From assembly GCF_000003605.2 (NCBI RefSeq), contig NW_003156733.1, positions 346,796 through 370,023 of the forward strand: a DNA stretch of 23,228 nucleotides, read 5' to 3'. Within the stretch, counting starts at the first letter, position 1. Every line of letters starts with the position of its first letter. The notes beneath the pieces were generated by a model. It ran no database searches. It was not told the origin of the DNA and worked only from the letters and a program-made list of their open reading frames with translations. The translations under genes were made by a program, and so were the position numbers. The DNA comes from Saccoglossus kowalevskii (taxonomy: Eukaryota; Hemichordata; Enteropneusta; Harrimaniidae). Below are positions 10,681 through 21,482 of this stretch, one piece after another.

Positions 10681-10950
10681 CCGAGACATGTTGTTTAATT
10701 TGTATGCTATGAATTGTTTGCATTCGCTAAAGTATGCTGGATTATTAGAGAAATACTACCAATTAGGAATGTCACCGTCTGGCAACTATCGCGGTGAGAA
10801 CAAAGGCCCAAAACTCGCAGAAAACGGTACTTTTGGGTTAGTTGTTGAGTCTCCCCTGAACTGTGTAACAAGATTATTCCCGCGTGTGTAAAATAAATAA
10901 GTTCGGTTGTTCAGGATTACTTCAAAGTTGAGTTTGTATTGTTTTATCGA

Positions 10951-11100
10951 ATTGTCACGGGCTCGACCGGCGTTACACAGCAGCGCGCACGGAGCCCATA
11001 GAAATGCTTGGTACAGTGGTGAGCGTCAACTAAACACGTAAAGCACATAAGCACACGGTTGTTTGCCGCATCGTGCTCGAACAGAAAAGCAACACGTGGG
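10951..11100. promoter_or_regulatory. CpG-rich patch, possible regulatory element
   Basis: 82 of 150 bases are G or C (about 55%, against roughly 35% around it), and I count 15 CpG, above the number expected from its own composition. GGGCTC (10959-10964) and GAGCCC (10992-10997) form a 6-bp inverted repeat, and a CACGTG E-box is at 11093-11098. No open frame of note crosses it. It is the most base-compositionally distinct non-repeat segment: a candidate enhancer, promoter or unrecognised exon. No start site is identifiable. Confidence 0.4.
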
Positions 11101-12712
11101 ACATTTTCGATAAGATATATAGTCTAGATGGTCGTCGTGATTTGCTATTCCTCGGTGCGCGGTTGAATACCAAAGTATATATAATACCAATTGAAAACCC
11201 GTAATCCACTGTTCAGCATCTCAACATTGGAATAGTCATGTTGTGTTTATAACCCGGCTAATGAATCTGAAACAAGAGCGACGTCATCCCGTCTTCGGCA
11301 TGGTTACACTAATTATAAAACTGCAATTGAGGCAATTAGCCCGCTGAGATCTTAATGATATGTGTTCACTATATACCGTCGATCAATGTAAACGTGGTAC
11401 TTCACGATTTAGGTTGACGTGATATTGGGTGAGAAACGAACACTAGTTTAGGGACAAGGCGATCTTACTTGCGAGGAAGCTCTTTTGAACTCATTTGTTA
11501 AATGTCACGTAGCTGACCGACTCTCATTTGCCTCAATCGGAGTTTTAATGAATACGCCCCAAACTTTAACTGTCGCCGATGACGTATCCATGAACCATTT
11601 GTGAATGACTGTGTACACTTGGTATTTTTTATCGATACATGATAATTATCCGTCATTTTTCTCGTCTTTGTTCGCATTGTCTGCTATACAACGAGTAAGA
11701 CTATTATACTATCTTTCCTAGGCAATTATTACAAACCCATGCACTCCTTGTTATGTACCGCGCTTTACTCAAATTACGTAGTAAATATATGGGCCGTTGT
11801 CATGCACGAATTTCGAAAATACTTGCATCATCATTTCCGTAATCGAACTACATAACATTATATAACAGACACTTGATAATCTGCAATTGGGACTTCAGTT
11901 GTTTTTTACACAACCGCTAAATGTTGTATTGTTGGCAAATAATACTCGGAAAGCCTTTCAATTTAGAGTAACTTAGAGCCAAAAAATCAAATCTGATAGA
12001 CACGATTTTATACCAATCGATACCCTACGCATTCACCGGTTATTGACAAAGTTATTATTTTACTTCGCTGCAGTAAATTCCATCATGCGTTGCTGTCCAA
12101 ATAATATTTTGAAGCGCGCTAATAAAACAAAAATCACCTAGGTAGTATGTAATGTTTGAAGTTTTCTCGGGCGCAGTAGTAACGCAGGGGAAATAGTTCA
12201 CCTGTGACCGTCGATTAGGAAACATTTGGTGATGTATGGTATCATAGGATGCAGTAATACTCAACCGAATTCACGAAGCTGCTCGGCGACGTCCGGACCT
12301 TTTGACTACCGAAACTGTTGCATGCAACTTAAAATGCCACAAGCTTAAATCGGGATATTGTCGACAATACAACTGCAAAAAAAGGTTGCTCATTTGCACA
12401 TAGAATTTCATTCCATGGAATAATAATTTGTCCACACACTCACACCATATATATGCTTTTTATGACTTGTTTTTATTACTTCATCGAAGTTCCGAGTTAC
12501 TCATAGTTGATATCACATTACGCCACCGAATGTCCTTGTCCCTGTGGTGGCACGATTCTAATTACGTTATAATGTTTCGTGATTTGAAAATTTCACTTGG
12601 GAAATGATTGGTAATTTTTCCCGGCAAAGATAATTGATATAATACGAGGAGATAGTGGGCTGAGCTGAAACACTCCGTATAGTAAATTATACAGCAAACT
12701 AAGCTATACTGA
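11101..12712. other. Unique DNA, no gene seen
   Basis: No coding region recognised. CRE-like half sites occur (GCGACGTCA near 11278, TTGACGTGA near 11413, TGACGTAT near 11580) but none is complete. GC is locally higher at 12275-12300. Confidence 0.55.
12522..12551. repeat. Inverted GCCACC/GGTGGC pair
   Basis: GCCACC (12522-12527) and GGTGGC (12546-12551) form an exact 6-bp stem with an 18-base loop. Each arm carries the GGTGGC core of CTCF-type sites, but the surrounding bases match that motif poorly (about 10 of 14), so no CTCF call is made here. Confidence 0.4.
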
Positions 12713-12726
12713 TTGCCCCCTAGTGG
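12713..12726 (-). promoter_or_regulatory. CTCF core motif match, minus strand
   Basis: Read on the minus strand the 14 bases are CCACTAGGGGGCAA, matching the bilaterian CTCF core CCASYAGRKGGCRS at 13 of 14 positions, failing only at the last. From base composition I estimate about 0.05 matches this good in the whole window by chance. CTCF is the zinc-finger insulator and loop-anchor protein. Binding also depends on flanking modules and chromatin, which I cannot assess. Confidence 0.6.
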
Positions 12727-14456
12727 TAAATAAAACTGAGAATGCTTCACGTTCTAATACTTAAAAAAACAAAACAAACTGCGTTGTATAAGGGTGACAC
12801 GGAATACGTAACTACATACATACATACCTGGGATAAATTGAACAGTAATTCCACGTGAAAACGTTCACATTGTTCTATGGCATTTACCAGCCCAACAGAG
12901 ATGACATACTTTGTCATTACCGGATGTATATGGGACGCGACATTTAAAACGAACCGAACCATCGTATGGAGTATTTTGCAAAGAATTTTGCACAAACGAA
13001 GCTCTTTATCGACGCTGCAATGAAGGACATTCGCTTCGAAGGATGCAATGATCAGACCCGCTCGATCATGTTTCACATATTTCACGCTCATTTCTGAGTT
13101 GCTTATGTCGGTACATATAACATGTTTCTACAAAGTTTAATATAATTTCCTAACAGCCACAAAACGTCAATGCCAGATTCTTAGTACACCGTACCGTAGC
13201 AATCATTTGTATTGACCTACTACAACATTGGTTTTATGTTTAGTACTGCCATGGGTAAACACAATAAAAGGATTCCGTCTATCGCCGATGTACTGTATGT
13301 GTGAGCAATTTATTATATGACAACTCCTGGGACAAATAATGTCATTGTATAATCAATATCTAAACAACATTTTGAATATGAACATCGACAATCTATCGCA
13401 TACAAAGCGGATTACACCCTTTGTTTTGTCACCGACATTAATGTCATGGCCACAAACAGAAGCATAACAAATGCTCGGCCTTATTTTAACTGGTTTACCC
13501 ACCCACATGTTGTAACGTTTTTATGGATTGAGTACGCAATTCACACGTCATGCAGGGCCAATCAATTTCAATACTATTGAGTAGGAATAACATTCATGTG
13601 GGTAGTTGAAAATTAGCTTATTATTAAGCGAAGTCACGTCCGGATTGGCCAGTTCAATTTGTTTAACCTGGTAAATCGCGGATACTCACGTGTTCATTTC
13701 TAAATACTAGTACAGCTTGTGTTAACGGGTATATGATATTCGATAGCAAGTACAATTATGGCAGTATTACAAGCCAGACACGACATAGTTTAAAAGTGCC
13801 TGTACATATCCCATAAACGGAGGTCTGCGATTGTGGATTAGGTGGATTTATTGATTGGATGTCATATTATGGTGCCGGTGTGTCTGATGACGGGCATTAT
13901 CTACCCAGTTTAAATTGCATAACTAAAAACATGGGAGTTTAATCCGTCTACAGCTGAATTATTAACTATAATGTTTCCCAGCTGTGTCTTATTCAGGAAG
14001 TGTAATACACTAACTGTGTGGTAATGTAGTCACATATTGGTCCATCTAACTTAGGAGTCCATTTCCGAACATCGTTGTAATGTAATATTGTTGAATCGAG
14101 CTACAAAATGAAAGCCTGGTGATCGGTGGTTATTTCACTAAACAGAAAATGTAATACCAGACATGTCGTTTATAAATTAGAACACAAAAATGTGATTCAT
14201 TAGGTCTGTAGGTGTATTGATCCAAAGGGACGTAACAATAAATGTTAAATAAATAAAGCTAAGCCCACTAAACGAAGATACTTTCATGGGTTTGATGAGT
14301 AATGCATATCCAAATGATTTTGACTTGAGTGTAATTTCGGTTTATATACCTTTACCGCGAGGCATGTTTCTTGCTAATGTTCAATACATTACATACAATA
14401 TGTTATGCCATTGATTTTGGTTTACTTATCCTCATCATGGTTATTTGAGAATGTTT
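12727..14456. other. Unique AT-rich DNA, no gene seen
   Basis: It holds the longest open frame of the window (12747-13091, minus, 114 residues), which has no recognisable domain and is about the length expected once by chance. E-boxes CACGTG lie at 12852-12857 and 13687-13692. Confidence 0.55.
12813..12827. repeat. (TACA)3.75 microsatellite
   Basis: A short perfect tetranucleotide tract. Confidence 0.85.
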
Positions 14457-14473
14457 TTATACAATTTGTATAA
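14457..14473. repeat. 17-bp palindrome, TTATACAA/TTGTATAA
   Basis: Exact 8-base arms around a central T. It lies about 50 bases before the C/A-biased repeat block. Confidence 0.5.
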
Positions 14474-14520
14474 TTATTAATAGCAAGCTGTGTAAAATCT
14501 CAAAAAAACGGGTCACATAA

Positions 14521-14640
14521 CATAAACATATCGCAATACATGCAAACAATACACATTACCACAATATGCAATTTACATACTTATCAAACAAGGAAATTAC
14601 AAATTACAATACATGAAACACAATACACATAACACAATAT
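14521..14640 (+). repeat. C/A-biased block with 34-bp direct repeat
   Basis: Copy 1 (14534-14567) and copy 2 (14607-14640) align along their full 34 bases with two compensating one-base indels and about one substitution; both run from CAATACATG to CACAATAT. The offset is 73 bases. The block has 26 C against 6 G on the plus strand, an unusual local strand skew, and the spacer carries further ACAA/ACAT pieces. It looks like a decayed minisatellite built from ACAATA-like units. Confidence 0.7.
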
Positions 14641-15281
14641 ATTGGGAAACTTCCTGTATATTTATTTGACTGGCACTTGGCGCTGGGACACATTAGTATT
14701 TCTGAATCCAACGGGTCTTTGAGGCTTACTTTCAATAGATCGCAGCGTTATTCAATTAACGTATTCAAAGACACGTTAGAAGTACCCTCATAGCTTAACA
14801 TAAGGACAATTTAACCAAGATTTAGCCTCTGATTATCATGAATTAATAATTCGTGAGATTAACTGTCGGTGACTATTACTGATAGACATGGCATGAAGCA
14901 GACGCCGGTCTCCTAATCTCCGTGCTATCAATCTAGCGGTGAGTATTATGCCGTTTAGTGTACGTATTGCTGCAATTGGATCCTACATCTGGAGGCGATT
15001 GATTACCGTTTGCATTCCTGAGTGTGCTGATTTCAGCGGTGCATTCCTCTACGTTTATAAGCTTAATGAACATGTGTTATGACATGATACCGTGTATACA
15101 TGTTTTGGTTGCTATGCTACAGGGTATATGAGATGGTATTCATACGCTATCACTACTACAAAACTACAATGTCGACAATTTCACTTACTTAACTAACAGT
15201 ACATTGTATCAATACGCTTACTCAATTGTTGTTGGTAATATAGTTCTTTCATTTTGAACACGATCAGGTATTAACGCATGC

Positions 15282-15301
15282 ATATGTAACAAGGTACATA
15301 T
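15282..15301. repeat. Stem-loop ATATGTA/TACATAT
   Basis: An exact 7-bp stem with a 6-base loop (ACAAGG). AT-rich, possibly chance. Confidence 0.4.
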
Positions 15302-16462
15302 CCGAGAAAGTTTTTTTAAACAATATGTATATTTATTAACTTATTATTGTGGAATCGTGCATGATTCAGGACATAGCGCTATAATAATCATTCGCAGACT
15401 GAGTTTTGTACATTTTCAACTTATCATCACGATCAACATATATAATTACTTAGCAACACAGGGGGGACCTCGTTTTTGAAATCTATGTTGTGAATAATTG
15501 AAGACGTGCTTTGTACGATGGCGAAAGTGATCGTAAAAACAAGTACACCATGAACCTAATTCTAAATCTAATTACTCAAGACTATTTGTTCGTGGCCTGC
15601 TAATAGTACGTAGTTATGCGAAGGCCAGTCCGACGACTCACGATAATCGTAGAAGCGGAAATTACGGATTGTGAGCTGGGACACATAACAGCTGTGTTCA
15701 GATTGTTCGATGCATTCACTTAGATATGTATTCCCGTCATTTTCGGTAACATTATTTTTATGCCCACAACGTCCTTGTATTTTCCTTACACGAGTATTCC
15801 ATACTTTCTTTGTATGATGAAGTTTGTACTCAGAAAATACATTTTACAATTTCATCTTATATTCCTTAAAATAATGATGAGCTCGATTTTACAGCCTTTA
15901 CTGATTACACCATAATTCCGATGCAGCTGAGTTTCTCAATATACGAAAGGACATACAATAAATTGGTACGATACGAACAGTGTCATACACCGCTGTTACT
16001 TTGCTAGCGACACTTTTCAAAATCATTTGTTGATCATCAAGGGAGTTACACAGTATCAAGTTGAACTAATAGTCATCTGCGCTAACGTGCACCGCTGATA
16101 TTTGAAGTGTATTTGATTACCAACGTTACTGACAAGTGCAAACACGTGAGTTTATTTTTGTAGAAGCAATGACTCCTTATTATCCAAGCAGTGTCTTGGT
16201 ACGTATGTTTGTATTTTGATTTATTACGGATATATAAGATGACATACGTGCGCAATCACACAGATTCAACTACAGTGGGTGCTCCGACTATTTCACCAAC
16301 TGTATTTAATACCCAAAATGCGGATGTTTCCACTGTTTAAATGGTAAAGTGATTGTACTATAGAAACATAATTAAAAAAACCTATCCAAATTACTTAGAA
16401 TTATAATTAAACAGTTTGGCAGTTATTATTATTAAGGTTAGTTGCGTGTTGTACTCTTCAAT

Positions 16463-16477
16463 AAAACAAAACAAAAC
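16463..16477. repeat. (AAAAC)3 microsatellite
   Basis: Three perfect pentanucleotide units. A related A-rich AAAAC stretch occurs at about 12762-12778. Confidence 0.85.
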
Positions 16478-16580
16478 ACAATGAACTTATTATGGCGCAG
16501 TTCTCTTCTTGGAATGTTCTGTATTTTATAATGTTAATACTCGTGCGTAGCATAACTTGACTGTCATTTTTAAAATTGGC

Positions 16581-16594
16581 CAAGTAGGTGGCAC
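16581..16594 (+). promoter_or_regulatory. CTCF core motif match, plus strand
   Basis: CAAGTAGGTGGCAC matches CCASYAGRKGGCRS at 13 of 14 positions, with A instead of C at the second. Together with the minus-strand match at 12713 it gives two near-perfect cores about 3.9 kb apart pointing away from each other. Confidence 0.55.
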
Positions 16595-16915
16595 TCTCCG
16601 AAAATCTTACCCGGGGAAATCTTACGTCGGAAATACCTTCGTTAAGCAAAGTTGAGTCGAAATTGTTAATTAAGTTTCCAAATGATTAGGTGGAGCAAAA
16701 CAAATTTGGTGATTGTATATTTTGAAGAGGATCATTCATAGTCATAATATAATATTTTGTTTGGTTTATATTATTAGAACGTAGATCATCGCTAATGTTT
16801 CTACTGAATGTCTACAATTGAAAGGTTATTGTTTTTAGTTTATTGATAGTGTACATTAACATACATAACAACTATATATATCAAGGTAAATATTTTCGGG
16901 AAATGACATTTATAA

Positions 16916-16927
16916 ATATATATATAT
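16916..16927. repeat. (AT)6 tract
   Basis: A short perfect dinucleotide run. Confidence 0.85.
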
Positions 16928-17188
16928 CCCATATTATAATTGCGCACAGTATGGTTTTATCTCATAACTTAGTTGCAATGTTATACAAAAGTAATAGCTG
17001 CTATTTCGGACATTTTGTCTTTGAATATAACGACACAGAAATGATCAAATTGCAATAATGCATTGACAAAGTGACCGTACATCTAGCTAATATCACATGA
17101 AATGCGATTTGAAAACTAAGGATTGAATAGTCGCTCTTTTGATGATATCGGCCACATGGTGTGAACCGTCATAAAAGGAGAATTATCC

Positions 17189-17285
17189 CCCCGAGATGGC
17201 AACGTATTTGACATTTCTTCCAGAGCACCTGGTAAATTGTCGTCTTATATCGTAATCCCTGAGATTGCTCGACAATAGATGGCGC
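17189..17285 (+). promoter_or_regulatory. Pair of weaker CTCF-like cores
   Basis: ACAATAGATGGCGC (17272-17285) matches the CTCF core at 12 of 14 positions and CCCCGAGATGGCAA (17189-17202) at 11 of 14. Both are on the plus strand with centres 83 bases apart and both use the AGATGGC form. Matches of this quality are expected by chance about once or more per window, so only proximity to each other and to the stronger site at 16581 gives them weight. Confidence 0.35.
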
Positions 17286-17784
17286 CCTTTGGTGATCTGG
17301 GCGTAGTCTCGTGGCCATGTTTTTACTTACAAGTGATTTAATGTACAAGTACAATTCCGGCAATGGCCGTTACAAATTGATACTGACAACACTGGAAATG
17401 TTTCATTAAAAACAAAAATCGGAGAAAAATAGTTATGCTAATCTCGCTGACTATATTCCCCATGGATTTGCAGCATTTTTAGCATCCCTATGTATGGTGT
17501 TTCGCCAGACTTTGAGGTATTTTTGAAATCCTGATTACACATTAGAAAATGTACCTAAAAAGCAAAACAAGTACGACATACTTACTAGAAATGTTATAAG
17601 GTTCAAAGTGATAGGCCAGGAAAAAGCCAGGAGATATCAATATCCAATGGTACAAAACATAATGAACTCTGGGTAATTTATAACTTCAGCATTCAGAATG
17701 TCGCGTATTCCCGCAGAATACAGAATCAGGTTGGATTAGTTAACAGTATGAACATGCACATGGACAAAATCAATATTACGAAAG

Positions 17785-17815
17785 ACCTTGACAAGGTAAA
17801 TAGTCACTCAGTGAC
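17785..17815. repeat. Two adjacent 13-bp palindromes
   Basis: ACCTTGACAAGGT (17785-17797) and GTCACTCAGTGAC (17803-17815) are both exact with a single central base and are separated by AAATA. The first contains everted CAAGGT elements like nuclear-receptor half-sites; the second contains TGAC-type bZIP-like half-sites. The centres are 18 bases apart, near two helical turns. Assignments to factors are inference. Confidence 0.6.
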
Positions 17816-18334
17816 GATTATAAAACAAATCATTCTTTAAACACTAGGCAGACTATTGCTTTTTAACATTCATCGCACTGAGTAGACTAATACGTAGAGT
17901 CAACATCGCTAGTAGTATATTTCTATCATGCAATAAACTAGCAGTGAGGTGGTCAATGTTGCGTAAAATGAATGACTGCTTCATTACTGCTTGAGTGGGC
18001 CTGTCTGTCAATAGTATGCTTTTGTAGGCCCATGAAAAACTATTACACTAATTGGAGATTTCCCACTTGTTAGTATCTTGCAATTTGTATTTATAGGTCG
18101 GTTACGTTCATGAGATTTTGCGACGATGTTGGAGACATACAACCTAATTGAAAGAATAGTAATAATCACATTGTAATTACGTTCCCGTAGAAACAGAACG
18201 CATTTGCCATTTATAGTCAACTTATATCGCAGCCAGATTACAATCATGTTATTTTGGGTTTGGCGCGTGTGGCGAATTTATTACCGATACTCAAGAAAGA
18301 AATGAACACGTATTAATAAATAATGATATGAAAG

Positions 18335-18352
18335 ATATATATATATATATAT
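18335..18352. repeat. (AT)9 microsatellite
   Basis: The longest perfect AT dinucleotide tract I found in the window. Confidence 0.9.
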
Positions 18353-18587
18353 TCGATTTTCAAAAATTATAGCAAAAAACGACGATCATACGTATATTAA
18401 ATTAAGTTTGGTATAATACTTATTTTTTTACTGAGATACACACATAACACTTTATAATTTCAAACAGATGAACAGATACATTGAAGACAAAATAGATAAA
18501 CGCATGCTTGTTGTCATTGACACACACCAATCACTTACACCTTCCCCTCAGATAACATTGATATAACGCGTACGTAGCATTGCTTTT

Positions 18588-18601
18588 CGACCAGGTGGCT
18601 G
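18588..18601 (+). promoter_or_regulatory. Weak CTCF-like core
   Basis: CGACCAGGTGGCTG matches the CTCF core at 12 of 14 positions, keeping the central CCAGGTGGC intact. It has the same strand as the sites at 16581 and 17272. On its own it is within chance expectation. Confidence 0.35.
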
Positions 18602-19732
18602 TTCACAATAAACAACCCAAAACAAGTTGATGCCGCATATTAATTACATTACTGATATAGATTATATGGCACCAGGATTAAGATATATTATACGATATGT
18701 GTACTGCTTAGATTGTTTTTTTTGTTCACTGACTCAGATTGTGGTAATTTGTGAGCAGCAAACCATCCATCAAATGTAACTGACGAATGCCAACAGTTAT
18801 GTGACCTTGTTTCAACGAGACAAAGAACGGGAACCCAGCGTTCGCAATGCACATTTACTCAGCGCTGCACAATACGGTGTTGTTATTAATTAAGTGCTCA
18901 TTCGACTTTGCACGATCGCGTCTTGTCACTTTCAATATGATGCGTTCTGAATAGACGAGACACGCCGGCTTATTTTACCACCACACACATTCAATGTACA
19001 AACATTTCCAAGCTAAAAGTATTGATTATTTTTGCGCTGAAAATACCAAATGATTCCCGTTACGTGATTCCTGTATACATCACGGTTTACTAATCAATAC
19101 ATGTTCACATATTTCTGATTAACATTAGTAGCGCGACACGCATTAATCAAAGCAAGTGTATGCGCCCATTCTCGGTTTTAGTCAATTCGCCATAACGGGT
19201 TTCCATTCACTGGTTTATAGGATGCACAAGGTAGAACAGATTGAAAATTGTTAATGTTATAATGTTAAGTCGAAGTTGCCCGAGAGCTAGTTATTAAAGC
19301 ACATGATCACGTAACTTAATATGTAAAATAACTTACCCTTACGATTATAATGTGATAAATCCGTATAAATAGTACCATACTAACCTACAGATTACTATCT
19401 TAACAAAACAATAAACAAATACGATAGTACGTTTTTTTTCGTTTGTACATTTAATACAATGTAAACTAATGTGACAATGAAAGGAACGACAATTTAAGAG
19501 TTTGTGACATTAATACGAAGACTGCGTACTTTTGTGGCAATTATATTTTCTGACTGCCATTACGCGTCATTAGACTGTTTGGGCAACAGCTGAAACGACC
19601 ATCCCTTATGTTGTCATTTCAATGTAAAAGCACGTGGGGCTGAGCTAGATTAGGTTTAAAAGTGCATTTGACTTTTTTAGGAAGATAATTCACGTTTCTA
19701 CGTCAATTCGATGTGGTGATGCAGATTTAAAT

Positions 19733-19749
19733 TTATTATTATTATTATT
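19733..19749. repeat. (TTA)5.7 microsatellite
   Basis: Same unit and strand as the tract at the left edge, much shorter. Confidence 0.9.
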
Positions 19750-20267
19750 TGTTTTCCATATATTTAAGACGAGTGCCACATGTGGAGTAGGAACAGGCTT
19801 ACATTAGATGTAAACAGTAAGGCTCCTAGACCTATTAATGATATTTGTGTGGTAACAAGACGATTTCCCATTAGCGTGTGTTAGCATCCACTATACATTT
19901 TACCGATTTATACGCAATCAATTACGCTTCGGTAAACCAAATAACACGCTTCCACGGTGTGCAGCCGCGGAACGCCACAGGGCATTAGAAAAATCGACCA
20001 ATACATCGTGTTTAATGTTGCCAGAAAACGTTCCTTATATACGGCGTACATTCTAGAAAAATGTTATCCAGTTCTAAGAATTATCCTTTTAACATAAATG
20101 GCAATACTTTTTTTTTATTTGTTGTTATGTTATTCTATTGATGCCCGACCAGTTTGTTTCAGTAACAGACTGAATCTATTTTCAAAGTACGTACTGTGTT
20201 ATATTGTTGATGTTATTTTTGATCAAACACAGATGAGTAACATACGTAGATACATTCTGAAATGAAA

Positions 20268-20281
20268 GTTTGCTAGCAAAC
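20268..20281. repeat. 14-bp palindrome GTTTGCTAGCAAAC
   Basis: A perfect even palindrome with no spacer. The arms contain TTGC/GCAA like C/EBP-type half-sites, but the spacing differs from the standard consensus, so no factor is assigned. Confidence 0.5.
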
Positions 20282-20435
20282 AGTTTGACTTGTTTGATGA
20301 AATAACTGTTATTGTTTACATAGTGTGTTCTTTGACCCTTGAACATTTGTTCTGAAAGCTCGAATTGACCTTGCTGGCCACATGCATTTAACTCTTTTGT
20401 TGCAAACATACATGCTACCTAGCGACGTTTCACTA

Positions 20436-20455
20436 ACATACAGCAAACTGTATGT
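20436..20455. repeat. Stem-loop ACATACAG/CTGTATGT
   Basis: An exact 8-bp stem with a 4-base loop (CAAA). The outer sequence adds only broken pairing, so it is too short for a microRNA precursor. Confidence 0.5.
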
Positions 20456-20943
20456 GACCATGTCATTTTATCTGTGTGTTAAGTTTGAAGACACCAGCTA
20501 TTGTTTTTTATGTAGCTATATTGTATAGTATTGCAAAACAAACAAATACTATGACCGTGCACTTTACCTCGTGAATCGCGTAGAAAACAAAATCAAAGTC
20601 ACTAACATTTTCCGCTTCGAGTTATAATGCGTAAATATGAATATATGAATTACAAAATAGGCACAATTCGAATATACAAGATATATTATTTATTTTAGAC
20701 GTGTGTAAAATAGGTTTGATAAAGTAAATACCATCATCGTCCATATTGGTGTATTAAACAATGTATATTTGTTCAATGATCACATTTTTGTGAATGTTGT
20801 ATTAACCTGGATGTTAAGGTAATACTTTGTTTTCATATATACTGAATATAAATTTATATATTCCAACTGGAATTAAGAGAAATTGCAATATTAATTTTTA
20901 CTATGCATCAATGTATGAATGAGCTTAGACTAGGAATCCATCC

Positions 20944-20958
20944 TGAAGCTTCATGAAG
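20944..20958. repeat. Two overlapping 10-bp palindromes
   Basis: TGAAGCTTCA (20944-20953) and CTTCATGAAG (20949-20958) overlap by five bases, built from GAAG/CTTC steps. Confidence 0.5.
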
Positions 20959-21250
20959 TTCAAATACCACGTGTTTTTTTAAAAGCTGAGTTGAATCAGA
21001 CTAGTAAAAATCTGGAAGTTATAAGTTTTTAGACTGAATATTTCTCAAAGATTGGTTTGAAATGCGCGGACAAAGTTTCGAGTACTAGCTTCGTGATCTT
21101 GATCTCACCAAGTAATTCACGATAAATGTATATGTATACCAACTTATTGAAATCATCTAATCAATTATCTATAGCCCGGTTTCTATTAGGTACGAAGAAG
21201 CGCCCACAATAATAGTTAAGAAAAGTTTTAACTTCGATGTAATGAAATGT

Positions 21251-21272
21251 AATCTCAAAATAATCTCAAAAT
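21251..21272. repeat. Perfect 11-bp tandem duplication
   Basis: AATCTCAAAAT occurs twice with no gap and no mismatch, consistent with a recent slippage duplication. Confidence 0.85.
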
Positions 21273-21482
21273 TAGACGTTATTTGATTTGGCACTAACTG
21301 TTTAAATTATATATAACAGGGGCAAAGGCTTTTGTATCGGAATTAAGTACGTTCTAGCATGTTCTACATGAATTAAAAAATCATAAATTATACAAAATAT
21401 TAACACGAATGTATTTATCCAGCAAACGATTTTGTTATTACCCTCTTAGGAACGCTATGAAGCAGATGGATATGTCATTCCT

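Larger units (their letters stand above)
8463..10950. other. Unique AT-rich DNA, no gene seen
   Basis: No coding region is recognised. A 67-codon plus frame at 10688-10891 is followed by AATAAA at 10892-10897, but both are short and expected by chance in AT-rich DNA. A second POU octamer is at 9368-9375. Small palindromes also occur at 10467-10481 (ACATGA/TCATGT) and 10499-10508 (GTGTATACAC). Confidence 0.6.
14641..16580. other. Unique AT-rich DNA, no gene seen
   Basis: No coding or RNA gene recognised. An E-box CACGTG is at 16143-16148. A near-palindrome GAATCGTGCATGATTC (15352-15367) and an ATGAATTA/TAATTCGT fold at about 14839-14855 are weak. Confidence 0.6.
16595..18587. other. Unique AT-rich DNA, no gene seen
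   Basis: Short open frames only (up to 79 residues), none recognised. Contains the weaker CTCF-like sites at 17189-17285, the twin palindromes at 17785-17815 and two AT tracts, each listed separately. Confidence 0.6.
18602..21482. other. Unique AT-rich DNA, no gene seen
   Basis: No coding region recognised; open frames reach 75 residues only. E-boxes CACGTG are at 19631-19636 and 20968-20973. Several small palindromes cluster at 20268-20455. Confidence 0.6.

Noticed and set aside
10688-10897. 67-codon frame followed at once by AATAAA, as a small gene with a poly-A signal
   Set aside because: AATAAA is frequent in AT-rich DNA, the protein has no recognisable family, and no promoter or splice context is visible.
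12522-12551. GCCACC...GGTGGC pair as two convergent CTCF sites
   Set aside because: The flanking positions match the CTCF core at only about 10 of 14, within chance.
12747-13091. Longest open frame, 114 codons on the minus strand
   Set aside because: At about 7% stop codons, roughly one frame this long is expected by chance in the window. It has no recognisable domain, and its stretches do not resemble any family I know.
17255-17270. TCCCTGAGA, as in the miR-125/lin-4 family
   Set aside because: The match ends after nine bases and no opposing arm exists. No sequence like miR-10, miR-100 or let-7 was found either.
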